Positions 13,074-23,803 of a stretch of 64,000 bases of DNA are shown piece by piece (within the stretch, counting starts at the first letter, position 1; the number at the start of each line of letters is the position of its first letter). The stretch spans positions 16,037,501 to 16,101,500 of the forward strand of contig SMMW01000617.1 in NCBI GenBank assembly GCA_004794655.1, written 5' to 3'. The stretch comes from Marisa cornuarietis (Eukaryota; Mollusca; Gastropoda; Architaenioglossa; Ampullariidae). The notes beneath the pieces are model-generated. The model ran no database searches. It had not been told where the DNA came from and saw only the letters and a list, made by a program, of their open reading frames with translations. The translations under genes were made by a program, and so were the position numbers.

Positions 13074-16000
13074 TTTCAAAGAAGAAAACCTGTAGTAGAG
13101 TGAGTGTACCCACAAAAAAGGTACCTTCCAACTTCAAAACGAGTTCCCTCCCACACTTTTGCCAGATTAAATACAAAATCAGTGCCTCAACACAAACACA
13201 CACACACAAGTGTGTGACAGTAACTTTGTCGCTGATCGCTTGATGGCTACTCTCGCTAACGTGCAGATCAACGATTTCCCCGAGTTTCTGAGCGGCGAGG
13301 AACAGACGAACACACAGCATATCGCCGTCAAATTCGTCACGACAGAGCCCCACCGGCGGCGCGCGCTGCGGCGAGCTCGGAAGTCTCCGTCAAGTTCCGT
13401 CACTGACCTGCACAACGGCGCCGACCGCAGCAACAGCCTGACTCCCCTGGGCTACGCATCCTCCCTCGATGGCTCGGAGGACCTGGGCTACTTCACCCAA
13501 AGTATGGTCAGCCTGCCAGGCAGCCGGCCAACCAGCCGAGGGTCGACGGCCTCGCCGCACGATGGTCGCGGCGGGGTGGGCAAGAAGAAAAAGAAGGCGC
13601 TGCCTCTGGGAGACGGCCGTGACCACGACAACAACCTGCGGTCGCTGAAGGAGGAGCTGGACGAGGACGTCCTTGAGGACATGGAAGAAGAACAGCAGCA
13701 GACGTCTTCCGTGCGGCGCGTGCGTCCGGCCGCCCTTGGAGGGGCTGCTGGTTCCGAACGCACTGAAGGCCAGCGCAACTTCAAGGACGGGGGTGGGTCT
13801 GACACGGCCAGGTCGCTGCCTCCGCCGCCGAAGACCGCAGCGTTCGAGAAGCTCGTGACCCTGCGTAACGATGGGCCGGAGCAGGCCGTGACCCCCAGCG
13901 CTACGAAGCCGGCTCGAAAGTGGCACTGCCCTTGTCCGCCCTTCGGCTTCTGCCGCGTGAACAGAGGTGAGGTGGCGCCCTCTGGCCAGGAAGACAGCAC
14001 CAAGACACAAGCAGTGGAATTCTCCAGCAAGGTATTCTTAATATACATACATGAATATAATATAATACAAACGTATTTCTGGCAATGCTATCACACTGGT
14101 AAAATATGAAAATGATTGGTAACAGCATTTTAAGAGCTGATTGTCTCTTATGTCTTTAAAGATCTTGTGCAGTGCATTTATTTTTGGTAATAGCTGGCTG
14201 CAGCTCAGCTGAGATAAGAGATACTAAATACTATTTCCCCAAATCTGGATGATTGCCCCTGCCTGTACTGTCCTGCAGCTGAAGCCTATGAATATCACAT
14301 ACCATGTACAAAAAGAAGTCAAACTCATTTGTACACATATGTTAATTAACATGCGGTCCTAGCTCTTCCAGTTTCAGGCTGCCTAATTGTTGTTTGCAAC
14401 CTCTGAACGTTACCATGTTCAAAAGAACTGTGATGATCATGTGCAAGTCTAAATTGTGGTTGTATGGGGGTCTGTCTGTATGGGGGTGTGGTGGGTATGA
14501 ATGTTTGATGGTATTGTTGTTTGTTGTTCTGTAGTTCTGCATTTTTAACCCTAGCTTTCTTATAGAGCTGCTACCAATTGCCTTCTATTGCTATACATGT
14601 ATAAAGTTGTATTTTATCTCAGTTGATGAGCCATAAAAAAGAAGAATGAGACAAAAATTGATGAAACTGAAAAGAGAAGAAGGAGGAGCAGTAGCATGCA
14701 AGAAAAAAAATGATGATTGGTAGAGGAAGAATTTATCTAATGTCAAATAAGAGGGACATGTTTCTGTTCTGAAGTCACAACTGATGGCAGCAGACCCACA
14801 TAGCGCTGGCAAGGTGCCAAGCCTGGCCATTATTTCTACCCATGAAGATGCTTGCATAACCCTGCCCAACGCACCCAGTCGTTCTTCCTCAGTTGTAGGA
14901 TCCTTGTCTGGCATTCATCCACCATCCAGGACAGGGACACCATCACTGGAAATCGACAAATGTGGAAGGTTAGAGGAAAACCGATTTCAGATCTGTCATC
15001 AGTGGTGAAGAGGGTTGGGGGATTTGTCAGTAGTAAGCGATCATAAGGGAATGTCATTTCATAGTTTCATAAAAAATGAGGAATGTTCTGTGACAATTTG
15101 ACAACTCTTTATTTATGAGAGGTAAAGTAAGCAAAATAAATATATTTTGAGGATGCAATTTCTTTTATGAAGTGTCTAAATAAAGTGTTTTACACTGGAA
15201 AGTAGACACGCTCAGATTCATTGATTTATTCTTTTATTTACTGGTCACTCATTCATTTGCATGATGGGTGGGCAGCAGATGGGTTGAAGTATGCATGGTG
15301 GTTGGTTTGATGGTTGATTTGCTGATTGAATAGTCCCTGCATGGTTGACACACTGATCGGTTTTGTGTTTTATTGCTTGGTGTCTTGGCTAGCTGATTCT
15401 TTAGTTGGTTCAGTGACTGACTGGCTGTAGGAAGGAAGCTACCTTGCTTAACAAAATAGTAGTTAACAAGATCCTATTGTCATTTATATTTAGCCTACCC
15501 TCAGAGCTTGGTGGCTCTGTCAACGGCTTGAACATGCTTCCTGTGGATTCAAGCCCAGAGCAGCGTCAAACTGTGTTGCACATCTATATGCTGAGTTCTT
15601 CCTCTCCTATGATCATGCTGCTTCGTGGTGCTTGGCATAACTACCTCATTGTAAGCACATCACTGTCACTGCTAAAATCCAGAAAATTTCTTGGTAATAG
15701 CTAATTGATTTCCCATCAATGGATTTTGAATTTTCCCCTTGTTTTCTGTTCAAGTTCTCCATTTTCTCCACTTCTGATTATTTTTTTCCATGTATTCTTA
15801 TAAACAAGCATGATATTGCACAATAAATCATGCAGTTTCATAATTATTATTATGGTAAGTGTTATAATAAACTCACTTTATGTCTTGGTACTTATTTTTA
15901 TTAAACTTATTTCATTTACCTATTCATTTGTTATCATTATATTCCTCTGTCATTCACTTGCTCATGTGTGTGTGTCCACAACACAAGAAGTTGTACCCAT

Positions 16001-19000
16001 ATGCAAAACCTCTCTTACTTACTCTGTCACACATATATGCAAGCTGACACACATATACATGCACACACACTTAATTTCTCCAATGTAGTAAGAAGCAGGC
16101 ATACACGTGAACTCCCAATTTTTCTCATTACTATGAATTATTCACTCAAATAGACATTGTTTATTTTATTCCTTACAGAGAGCTACATTAGAATTAGATT
16201 CAACGAAGGAAGCAGATCGACTTACTCATCATCCCATACTAAACTCAAAAAGGTATTAGCTTATAACATCCTTTAGTTTTGTGTGTGTGTGTGTGTGTGT
16301 GCTGTGTGTGTGGAAGCATGCTAGTATAGGCCAGAATCTATGTTATGCATAACATATACCTTGCTGAGGATGCTCTTGCTATAAGCTCTTAGTTTGTTGT
16401 GCATGGGTGTGCTAGAACATTTTGTGCAAACAAATTGCAAGCATAATATCCTATCTCCTTAAAGACTTTGATTTTTGAACTTGAATGTAGCAGTGCAATG
16501 AAGAGTTTCCATTGAAGATGTTGCAGTGATGAAACTATTGTACACACACACACACACACACGCACGAAAGTGTACAGACTGACTTGTGAGCAGGAAAATA
16601 CACGAGCAGACAGGCCCAAACACTGGCTTGCTTAAGGCTGTAAAAATCTGTAAACATAATGACTGTTTTCTGCATTGTGTGCCCAGAGTATTGTTTTTAC
16701 ATTCCAAGTGAAGCTTGTTATTATCATTTCAGCTCTTACAGGTGAGGCCAACTGCATCCCTCTCAGTATTTTCATGTTGTCTTGCTTTTGCGTTATTTGA
16801 TTTTCTGGGGAAGGGTTGCCACCTGCACTTTATACTTTGAGTTGTCTTAATAAATAATTGACACTGTTTGGGGTATTTTTACTTCAGCCATTGACACAGA
16901 CTGCTTTGTGCATCAATAAGCATCACAGCTTTTATCAGAGTAGCTGTAGCAGTGGGCAAAAGACAGTTGGATCACCGTGGATGTGTTTTGCAGAGTTTGG
17001 GCCTTTATGTTCTTTGACATCAGCTAGTGAGCTGCGCAGTTGTATCATATAGGGTTAGGCATCAGCTGTGGTAACAAAAATGCAAGCTGTGGTTGTTGTC
17101 TACTTTTTCAATTTTGCATTTCTGTAGATCACCTTCTGTTCTGCATTAATGAACATTTAATAATTGTAGAGATTCTGTTCATGGTGCTGAACATACAGGA
17201 CATGAAGAGAGTTTTAGAATTCCTTTCGTCATACTGGAATAAGTGAATGTTTTTATTAAATTAACAAGGGATCACAGTTCTTTTGAATTTCTTGTCATAC
17301 ATTCAGCCGAATTTTTAATGAAATTAACATTTTAAGTATGATGTGAAAAATATAATGAAAATCAAGTTCAGCTGTACAGGAATGTCTCCTGATACTGCAG
17401 CATATGCTATAAATGTAGAATATAGACCAAAATACATCTTAAATAAACATTCTTAACGAAGATTAAAATAAGTAATATTTCTGGCATTTCTAAAAGAAAC
17501 TTTTGGCTTTTGTTTAGGAGCTGTAGACTTTTGACTTACAATATTTTAATGCTTTGAGTGTTTTCTTTAGTTAGCTAACATAACCCTAGTCTTAGCAATT
17601 ATTTGTCAAATCTTATAGTAGCGTTGAACTATCAGGAGTTCCCATGCTGATGTGTTTAATAAGCTGGGATAAAATCATTGATAAAGACAGATAACCAATG
17701 ACCATGATGTGTGGCTGCTGAGTTGGAAGGTTTTGAAGTGTGATGACAAATTGTAATCATCATGAATTCATAATTTATTTGTTTTTAGTTTTTCAATAGA
17801 TTAAGAGACTTTAACATTTAAAAGAAGAGGGGTCAGCTGTTTTGAAGGAGAAGAGCAGACATAAATGTTGGGCCATTTTGTTGTAGAAAAAGTTGAAGGC
17901 CTTAACGTTGAAGAAATGACAATGGTATAGGTTATTTGTAGAATCAATCTTATCACTTTATTTATAATATTCATTAATTACAAACAGTAATCATAGAGCA
18001 AGATAATAGGCATCTTACAAAAGTTATCAATAGTCTGGCAGATAAGTATTGTGTTTATATATATATATATATATATTATATAATAATAATAATAATAATA
18101 GTGAAGATTTTTATAGCGCATATTCACACTCATAGAGAGCATGCTCTTAGCGCTTAAAACGAGGAAGAGACGTGGACTAAGTAGACACGTATATCTGCTT
18201 ATATATATGACATTTCTGTGGCTTTTTCCTGGCATGCAGAGAGAAGAATGAAGTTATGTTCAACACAGTGAAGCGGCAACTTTCAGAGCCTGGAAACTCT
18301 ATGGAGAGTTATTTCCAGCTTTTCGCAGATCTGAAGCAGGCCACAGAAAAAAATTTCCTTTTGAAGAGACTCTTTTGGCGGGTATGATTAGAGACAATTA
18401 TATTTTGTGATATTTAGTCTTGTATTGATCAGTTTTCCAAATACGCTTGTACTAGATCTGTTTACATGGGCAGATTTTGCACATTTTCACATCAGTGTTT
18501 GCCTTCACTAGGAATTGGTGTGTTGCTGTACAGATTGTATATTTTTATAGTAAGAATATGTGTATAGTTATCTATCCTGGACGCTCATTTTGCTGCAGAT
18601 TTTGTTACTGAGAGATGTTTTGGAATATTGGTCTTTTTTTCAGAGTGAAGAAATCTTTGTTTTGATGGTGCAGCAGTTACAGCACTACATGCCAAATTCT
18701 GTAGCAAATCTTCAAACAGAAGATGGTCGTGGTCAACGGATAGATGAACTTGAGTAAAAAATCTGTTTCCCTCATTTAACTGCCCACTAATAGATTCAGT
18801 AGACCTTGCTGAAATATTGATAATATTGATAACACTAACTGATTTGCTAAGGAACATGTAGGACTTTGTGGGTGGGTGAGTAGATAAGTGAATGAGTAGA
18901 TAAGTGTGTGAGTAGATGGAAGTTACATGTTTTGTGCTAAAACTGGACCCCACATTTCTGACCTATTAAATTATCTCCAGTACATGTGGACTTTTTTTAC

Positions 19001-22000
19001 TTTTAATGTTTTGCTTTCCTTCCACAGCTTCTCCATACTGATCATCAGTACACTTAGCCTGATGTTCAGAGAGTCAGAAATTGTGCCTGTCCGAATGCAA
19101 ACCCTGAAGGGTGAAAGGTAATGCCTGCAACATCTTTGAAAATGTCAAGTCTTATATTTTGTGTAGAAAATCACATTAAAAGTCTATATAGTAAATCATT
19201 GATATATAAACTTTATCTTCTTCTTTGCTGGCAATAATTGACTTTGGTGCTCTATGTTGAGTCAGCAACTATGAATATATCAGCAAAGCAGTCGGCCTTA
19301 CAAAGAGAACAAGCATGTACCTGTTGCATCAGTGTACCGCCCACTTGGTTTGTTAGGTGTGTTCCAGGGTGAAGCAGCAGGCAGGACTCAAATCTTGGGG
19401 TGTATTTTTTTTTGATGGTCATTGTCAGAAGCTATTCTTTTTCCTTTTGTAAGAATTTAGACCCAGAGTGTACTACCCTTTCAGTCACTGCAATGGGAGT
19501 ATGATGTTTATTTGGACAGTCCAAACAAAGTCTTCTTGGAGTCTGTTCACTAAAAAAAAAGTCTGTGATAATGACTCCTTTACATATATTGTTGGTGACA
19601 AAAGACTACTTATATAGTTTTTAGTTCTTTTTTTTCAACTTCGCCATTAAGTATGTTCCCATGGACTAGCAGAATAAATGAATAAACAGGTTATTTCATA
19701 GGTGCAGGCATGTCATTGACCTACTAGTGACGTTGACATCACCACCCATGGAGCATGAGAAGAAGTTCCAGCTGATAAAACACTGGTCGGCTCCTCCAAA
19801 AACCGCTCGCCAGGGCTCAAGAGAAGGATCGACTAAAGATAATGAGGTATGACTGCATGACCCTTTAGCTGGGTCAAAAGTAGTGAAAATGATGTATGTA
19901 TAAAAAAATAACTGATTAAGAAATTATTTTTCAGTGAAATTTTGCTCTGTGAAAGAAATAGTAGCTTATGATCTTGCTCTAACAAGCTTAAGACATTGAA
20001 GTACTGTCATCAGTAATTCTATTATTTTATTGTATCCATTGATGCTGTGATGTCTGCTGTCCAGTTCACAGATTCCTTTTCTTTCAGGAACAGTTGTTTG
20101 ACCATGATTGATGGCACCATCAAGGTTTAAGCTGAACGTTTTGTACTCGCATTTGCAATCTCTTATGGTAGCTGACTGTGTAAAAAGTCCTAATTTGATT
20201 GTCTTTTTTTAATCTACAGTTGTCCCAACTTTTTGCTGAATATATCCGTGTTTCCATCACAGCTGTTTTTGAACTTTTTCTGGTGGCTAAACAGGTACAT
20301 TGTCTTCCAGATGAGTAAAAGATTATTTTATTCATATCAATTCAGAGACTGTATTGAAATAAGTATGAGAGATTACTAAACATGTTGCATTTATATTCTC
20401 CTTTAGCTTAGTAATATTTGTAGGTCAAATTTATCATTCTTTACATCGTAGACCACACATGAACTTTGTCTAGCAACTAGAGGACTTGCATGGAAATTTA
20501 AAACAACCAAATGTGGCAAGTGTCTGTTTTTTAAAAAAATGTGTGTCTACTGACCAGCATGAAAGATAATTAATCATTTCAAAACCACATGTTTCACCCA
20601 TTGCACTTGCTGCTGTACGCTCTGTATTCAGTATACTTTTTCTTCTTGCAGACAACATATTTATGATATTTGTGTGCAGAATCAGACTGAAGAGGGCCAT
20701 GGTTTCTTATTGACTCTAAGCTGGATGGTCCAAGTCATAGATGAAGCTAAAAACACGGTTAGTTAATAAATGTCTTAGTGTTTCTTTTTTCTTGAAAGAT
20801 TCTTGGTGGAGGTCAGTGTTCAGAGATGGAACAACATATGGCAGTATTATACATAGCAGAAGCAAACACTTGGCAATGTTATACATAACAGAAGCAAACA
20901 CTTGGCAATGTTATACATAGCAGAAACGAATCCCAGACACTTAATCCCCGGACACTTAATCCCCGGACACTTAATCCCCGGACACTTAATCCCCTGGACA
21001 CTTAATCCCCAGACACTTAATCCCCAGACACTTAATCCTCAAAATGAAATTTCAACTCAAAAAATTATTAAGTGAATGAAAAATTTAATTCAAATTCAAA
21101 TAATACTTAACTTCAACATATATAACATTCCAGTCTTACGAGAGTTACCCAGAGTTACCACGCGACACATTTCTCTTACGGTTATAATATTTATAGTTCA
21201 CAAAATAGCAGTTTTGAGTGTTGTGTCGCGATTTGGGGATTAAGTGTCCGGGGATTAAGTGTCCGGTCACCGCAGAAACAAACAGTTGGCAATGTTATAC
21301 ATAGCAGAAGCAAACACTTGGCAATGTTATACATAGCAGAAGCCAACAGCCACAAATTTGCACAGTTTTACTTGCTGCATGGACTTGTGAGTTAACCCCA
21401 AGTGTTACTTGGGCTTGGAATTTTATGTAAATACAGTTAAACTTAAGCTTAACCCCTGGTGTCCTGCCCCTCTGTTTAGAGTTCTCTGACCTTTACTTTT
21501 TGAAATAAATCTAGTCTTGATACTTTCAAGTCTGGCCTCAGAACTCAACTATTTCAGAGATAGTTTCAGAAATTTTGAAAATCCATGAACTCTTGCCATA
21601 CTTCTTTATTCCTTATGCATTTTGTTCATGTTTGCCAGTGTGTTATTTATATTCTGCTGTTTGTGTTTCTTTGCTAGTTGTTAAATTGTCAGCGCATTTG
21701 TAACATTTATTTTTGGCACAGCACTTTGAGCTCACCTCCATACAGGAAAATATGATGTATAAATTCTATTATTATTATTATTAAACTGGAAAATAGCTGC
21801 AATCATTATTAAACTGGGTTACCTAGAGTGATGTTGAGGCTAGCAATATTTACATAAAATTCTGAGCTCAAGTAACACTGTTAAGGCCAGTGTGGTTAAT
21901 AACATGGGGAGCTGGGCTTAGTACACCTGATAACGAGTGAGTATCAAGTTAAGCCATTGTTTATCACATCATGTGGTTTTGTGCTTAAGAAGCTGAGCAA

Positions 22001-23803
22001 TGGTCTGGTTAGTTGTTTAACAAATAATGTATTTAGGGTTTGTTAAGCCGTACTTTATCTTTATCTAGCTGGGGAGATGATGGAGCTGGTGAGTAAATGT
22101 TGTGTTGAGCAGATGATAAATAAGAAATTGTAAGGTTGTTGCATTGAACAGGTGGTAAATAAGAAATTGTAAGCCTCTTGTGTTAAGCAGATGGTAAATA
22201 AGAAATTGGAATTGTAAACCTGTTGTTTAATTGACCTATGGGGTCATAGCTTTGAAGCGAGAGTAAGATGTTTCCTCGGGGCAAAATGGGAACTAAAGGA
22301 AAAGTGTCTTGTTTCCAAAGTTATAAAGGAGTGCCTATAGACCCCACAAAAACTACTATGTTTCTTTTTTCTGACACCTTTGACCCTGCTTTATAACTAA
22401 AGCCCGAGGAGTAAAACAACATCAGTGGGGTCTGGACTCCACATCATAATTTGGAAGCAAGACACATGTCCTTGCATTCTTCATGTTCCCCCATGGCAGT
22501 GGCTTGCCCTCGCGTAATGACTACCACCCCTGATGATTTGAAAGAATATGTAATCATCTCTATCATATGCTGGAAAAAACATCTACTACAAATATGAGTG
22601 TTTTCAAATGCAACACCGATGATGGCAGAAAAAGCAGTGGTGTTGGACAAAAGATTCATGTAGCATAGGAACAAATCTTAAAACGGGGATCTGTTTCACT
22701 GCAGGAAGAAGATTGTAAAAGTTGATCACATTATTTTTCTCATTTCCTAAAAAGTTGTGTGTGTTTTTTTAACACTAGGAGCAGTTTGTTGAGCGAGTTA
22801 TGGGGCAGGTACTCGCAATAATCAACCTTGCACGCTATGGGAGTGTGTCAAGTGAGCAAGCTGTGCAGTTGTACCAGCAGTTCACCATTCTGATGAGCAT
22901 CCTTGAGTACAGCCCTCGAGTCCTGACTTTCCTTCACAGTCACTATCATGAGGAGTTTAAGTATGCTTGCCAGTTCAAATATAAAGCTCTTTTATTAGAT
23001 ACACAATAGTAAAAGAGCTAATACAAAATGTTCTTCCAAAGCATCATCATTAGAGAAAAGGCTAAATTTTGCTGCTGCTGTTTTTGTTGTTATATCAACC
23101 AAATACTACCTGCACTGCAAAAATGAAAAGAAAACATTGGTGTATAAAAATCTCTCCTGAGTATTGTGGGTACAGTACAACACAGAAAGTAGAAGATCTA
23201 ATATATGGTCATTTTATTTTTCAAGTGTAGTGTTAAGCTTCCCAAAAAATATTATTTTCCTAAATCTGAGTGAATAACATCATTATTTATTCTCAAGATA
23301 CTTGACTACAAATATGATTGTTTTCAAGAAAGGTCAAAAACACAGACCTCAGAAATGTGCATGGATAATGTTTACTTTGTCAAGGACACAATAAATGGGA
23401 AAGCTGGGACCATATGTTAATTGCCCATGGACATTTGTGAGAGGTTTGACCTTGTTCTGCAAATGATACTAAAGGGTGTGTCTCTAGAGAATGTTATTCG
23501 TTCAAATTTTAGGAATACAGTGTATATCAAGCATGACACAAACAAAATTGCAATCTGCAGGACATTTATCTGATCAGTTACAACACATATTCCATGCTAG
23601 ACCTTCTTGTTACCTTCATGTCTTGGCAATTGTAACTTTATAATAAGCTTCTATGTTGCAGGTATTTCATTAAGGGTCCTATATTAGCAAGAAAAATCCC
23701 AACAAACTATCCAATAGCTGCAGCTACTGTCCATGTGGTTGACCAGGTATCTTCCAAAGTTTTGTCTCATGCAAGCAGCAGGGCATCTAAAACTCAGTGG
23801 TAG
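5670..23803 (+). CDS. C12orf56: C12orf56 homologue, complete 12-exon gene (709 aa)
   Basis: Exons 5670-5915, 13267-13966, 15505-15650, 16179-16252, 18240-18381, 18644-18753, 19028-19117, 19702-19846, 20220-20294, 20680-20757, 22779-22960 and 23662-23803 total 2130 nt and stay in phase. The start MARG, the block YLTENPPKSI...FRDVV, INDFPEFLS, a central LHIYxLSS...WHNYLI, NFLLKRLFW, RxDEL and AVQLYQQFTIL...YHEEFKYFI occur in the same order as in vertebrate C12orf56 (about 620 aa). The protein has no signal peptide or membrane segment and no known catalytic motif; its N-terminal block may be a PH-like fold (inference). Function is unknown in any animal. It is longer than the human protein because exon 2 is expanded. 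Confidence 0.9.
8115..8160. repeat. (GT)n microsatellite
   Basis: 46 bases of perfect GT dinucleotide repeat in intron 1 of gene 1. Confidence 0.95.
9025..9284. mobile_element. MITE-like element with 16-bp terminal inverted repeats
   Basis: A 260-bp AT-rich segment begins ggggccagttgcacaa and ends ttgtgcaacgagcccc; the ends are inverted copies matching at 14 of 16 positions. A ccagg direct repeat overlaps both borders (9022-9026 and 9283-9287) and could be a target duplication. No coding capacity. It probably derives from a DNA transposon; the superfamily is not identifiable by eye. Confidence 0.65.
9532..9781. repeat. Two-copy tandem duplication, period 129 bp
   Basis: Copy 1 (9532-about 9648) and copy 2 (9661-9781) share tggtacaagtg, a ctgagcaaa/ctgggcaaa block, tttgacgaggtca, gtgagagggatggtaaaa and atcaaggtata in the same order, with scattered substitutions and A-run length changes. 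Confidence 0.8.
11540..11617 (+). mobile_element. CR1/L2-type LINE or partner SINE 3' tail
   Basis: The motif ttgtaaagcgcggtgagcc, then gcgctataaaagctcac, then (att)n is the typical 3' end of CR1/L2-like retroelements. Related ends occur near 21716-21783, 36925-36955 and 47080-47145. Only the tail is recognisable. Confidence 0.55.
12098..12260 (-). mobile_element. Probable SINE/LINE tail, reverse orientation
   Basis: It starts with an aat-repeat followed by gcgaacttataatgcgc, the reverse complement of the gcgc-ttata-att-repeat tail seen elsewhere in the window. The body is too diverged to assign a family. Confidence 0.35.
13267..13966 (+). CDS. C12orf56: C12orf56 homologue exon 2 (expanded, disordered)
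   Basis: Starts after cgtgcag in phase 0 with INDFPEFLSG, matching the vertebrate IDDYPEFLS, and ends in phase 1 at AGAG|GTGAGG. Codes residues 83-316. After about 30 conserved residues it becomes low-complexity: basic RRRALRRARK, Ser-rich stretches, KKKKK, an acidic EELDEDVLEDMEEEQQQ run, then Pro-rich. It is much more GC-rich than the introns. A second donor at AAG|GTATTC (14031) would keep the frame open but in phase 0, which does not fit exon 3. Confidence 0.85.
15505..15650 (+). CDS. C12orf56: C12orf56 homologue exon 3
   Basis: Phase 1 acceptor after accctcag, joining the phase 1 donor at 13966; ends ATT|GTAAGC in phase 0. Codes QRQTVLHIYMLSSSSPMIM and LLRGAWHNYLI, matching the LHLYVIS...SSWNNYII block of the vertebrate protein. 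Confidence 0.88.
16179..16252 (+). CDS. C12orf56: C12orf56 homologue exon 4
   Basis: Acceptor ttattccttacag; donor AAAAG|GTATTA; phase 0 in, phase 2 out. Codes RATLELDSTKEADRL then THHPILNSK, aligning with KATLLQDPLYAS of the vertebrate protein. The exon is supported by its place and phase between two conserved exons. Confidence 0.82.
16281..16313. repeat. (GT)n microsatellite
   Basis: An interrupted GT repeat in intron 4, just downstream of exon 4. Confidence 0.85.
18075..18180 (-). mobile_element. Reverse-oriented retroelement tail beside exon 5
   Basis: (aat)n is followed by gatttttatagcgcatattcac and later gctcttagcgctt, the reverse complement of the gcgctataaaa...att-repeat tail found elsewhere in this window. 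It ends about 60 bp before the exon 5 acceptor. Confidence 0.45.
18240..18381 (+). CDS. C12orf56: C12orf56 homologue exon 5
   Basis: Acceptor tttcctggcatgcag; donor CGG|GTATGA; phase 2 in, phase 0 out. Codes SYFQLFADLKQATEKNF then LLKRLFWR, the counterpart of the vertebrate block ending NFILKRLFWK. Confidence 0.9.
18644..18753 (+). CDS. C12orf56: C12orf56 homologue exon 6
   Basis: Strong polypyrimidine tract and cag acceptor; donor GA|GTAAAA in phase 2. Codes EEIFVLMVQQLQHYMPNS and GRGQRIDEL, matching the vertebrate LVNKLHEYLPES...SQRVDEL segment. Confidence 0.9.
19028..19117 (+). CDS. C12orf56: C12orf56 homologue exon 7
   Basis: Acceptor ttccttccacag; donor GAAAG|GTAATG; phase 2 in and out. 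Codes SILIISTLSLMFRESEIV then RMQTLKGE, aligning with the vertebrate IEIIQTLVLMFRETE segment. Confidence 0.9.
19702..19846 (+). CDS. C12orf56: C12orf56 homologue exon 8
   Basis: Acceptor ttatttcatag; donor GAG|GTATGA; phase 2 in, phase 0 out. Codes CRHVIDLLVTLTSPP, corresponding to LFNLLVILISEP in the vertebrate protein, then a polar stretch ending GSREGSTKDNE. Confidence 0.87.
20220..20294 (+). CDS. C12orf56: C12orf56 homologue exon 9
   Basis: Acceptor tttttttaatctacag; donor CAG|GTACAT; 75 nt in phase 0. Codes LSQLFAEYIRVSITA then VFELFLVAKQ, matching LQKLILEYTDTATALLYEIL. Confidence 0.9.
20680..20757 (+). CDS. C12orf56: C12orf56 homologue exon 10
   Basis: Acceptor atatttgtgtgcag; donor ACG|GTTAGT; 78 nt in phase 0. 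Codes GHGFLLTLSWMVQVIDEA, matching the vertebrate KFAISWIMSFL region. Confidence 0.85.
20857..21350. repeat. 32-bp tandem repeat split by a MITE-like insertion
   Basis: Units of cagaagcaaacacttggcaa plus tgttatacatag recur with a 32-bp period on both sides of the element at 20928-21271: about two units to the left and two to the right. The array is intronic in gene 1. Confidence 0.8.
20928..21271. mobile_element. MITE-like element with iterated 15-bp inverted ends
   Basis: The left end carries seven tandem copies of a 15-bp unit (ggacacttaatcccc and variants, about 20934-21039). The right end carries two copies in inverse orientation (21235-21266). The AT-rich centre also has inverted cgcgacac and gtgtcgcg motifs. 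An 8-bp direct repeat gcagaaac flanks it (20920-20927 and 21272-21279), though the host tandem repeat could also supply that similarity. No coding capacity. Confidence 0.7.
21716..21783 (+). mobile_element. CR1/L2-like 3' tail
   Basis: The motif gcacagcactttgagctcacc, then tgatgtataaattct, then (att)n resembles the 3' end of CR1/L2 retroelements. No upstream coding trace was recognised. Confidence 0.45.
22779..22960 (+). CDS. C12orf56: C12orf56 homologue exon 11
   Basis: Acceptor tttttttaacactag; donor TTTAA|GTATGC; phase 0 in, phase 2 out. Codes EQAVQLYQQFTILMSILEY and HSHYHEEF, a clear match to the vertebrate CQAVLLYQQFYILKS...NNYREEF segment. Confidence 0.92.
23662..23803 (+). CDS. C12orf56: C12orf56 homologue exon 12 (stop codon)
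   Basis: Acceptor cttctatgttgcag in phase 2. Codes KYFIKGPILARKIPTNYPI then AAATVHVVDQV and a Ser/Lys-rich tail ending SKTQW before TAG at 23801-23803. The vertebrate counterpart continues RYFIHMPALEKRLPLCYPI, so the alignment runs almost to the end. Confidence 0.88.

Larger units (their letters stand above)
5916..13266 (+). other. Intron 1 of the C12orf56 homologue (7.35 kb)
   Basis: AT-rich intron with no coding potential recognised. It contains a long GT repeat at 8115-8160, a MITE-like element at 9025-9284, a 129-bp-period tandem duplication at 9532-9781, and CR1/SINE-like 3' tails at 11540-11617 and about 12100-12260. Confidence 0.7.

Noticed and set aside
13390..14048. Long antisense ORFs over exon 2 of gene 1 (206 and 186 codons)
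   Set aside because: They mirror GC-rich, low-complexity coding sequence; no family resemblance and the sense frame is conserved.
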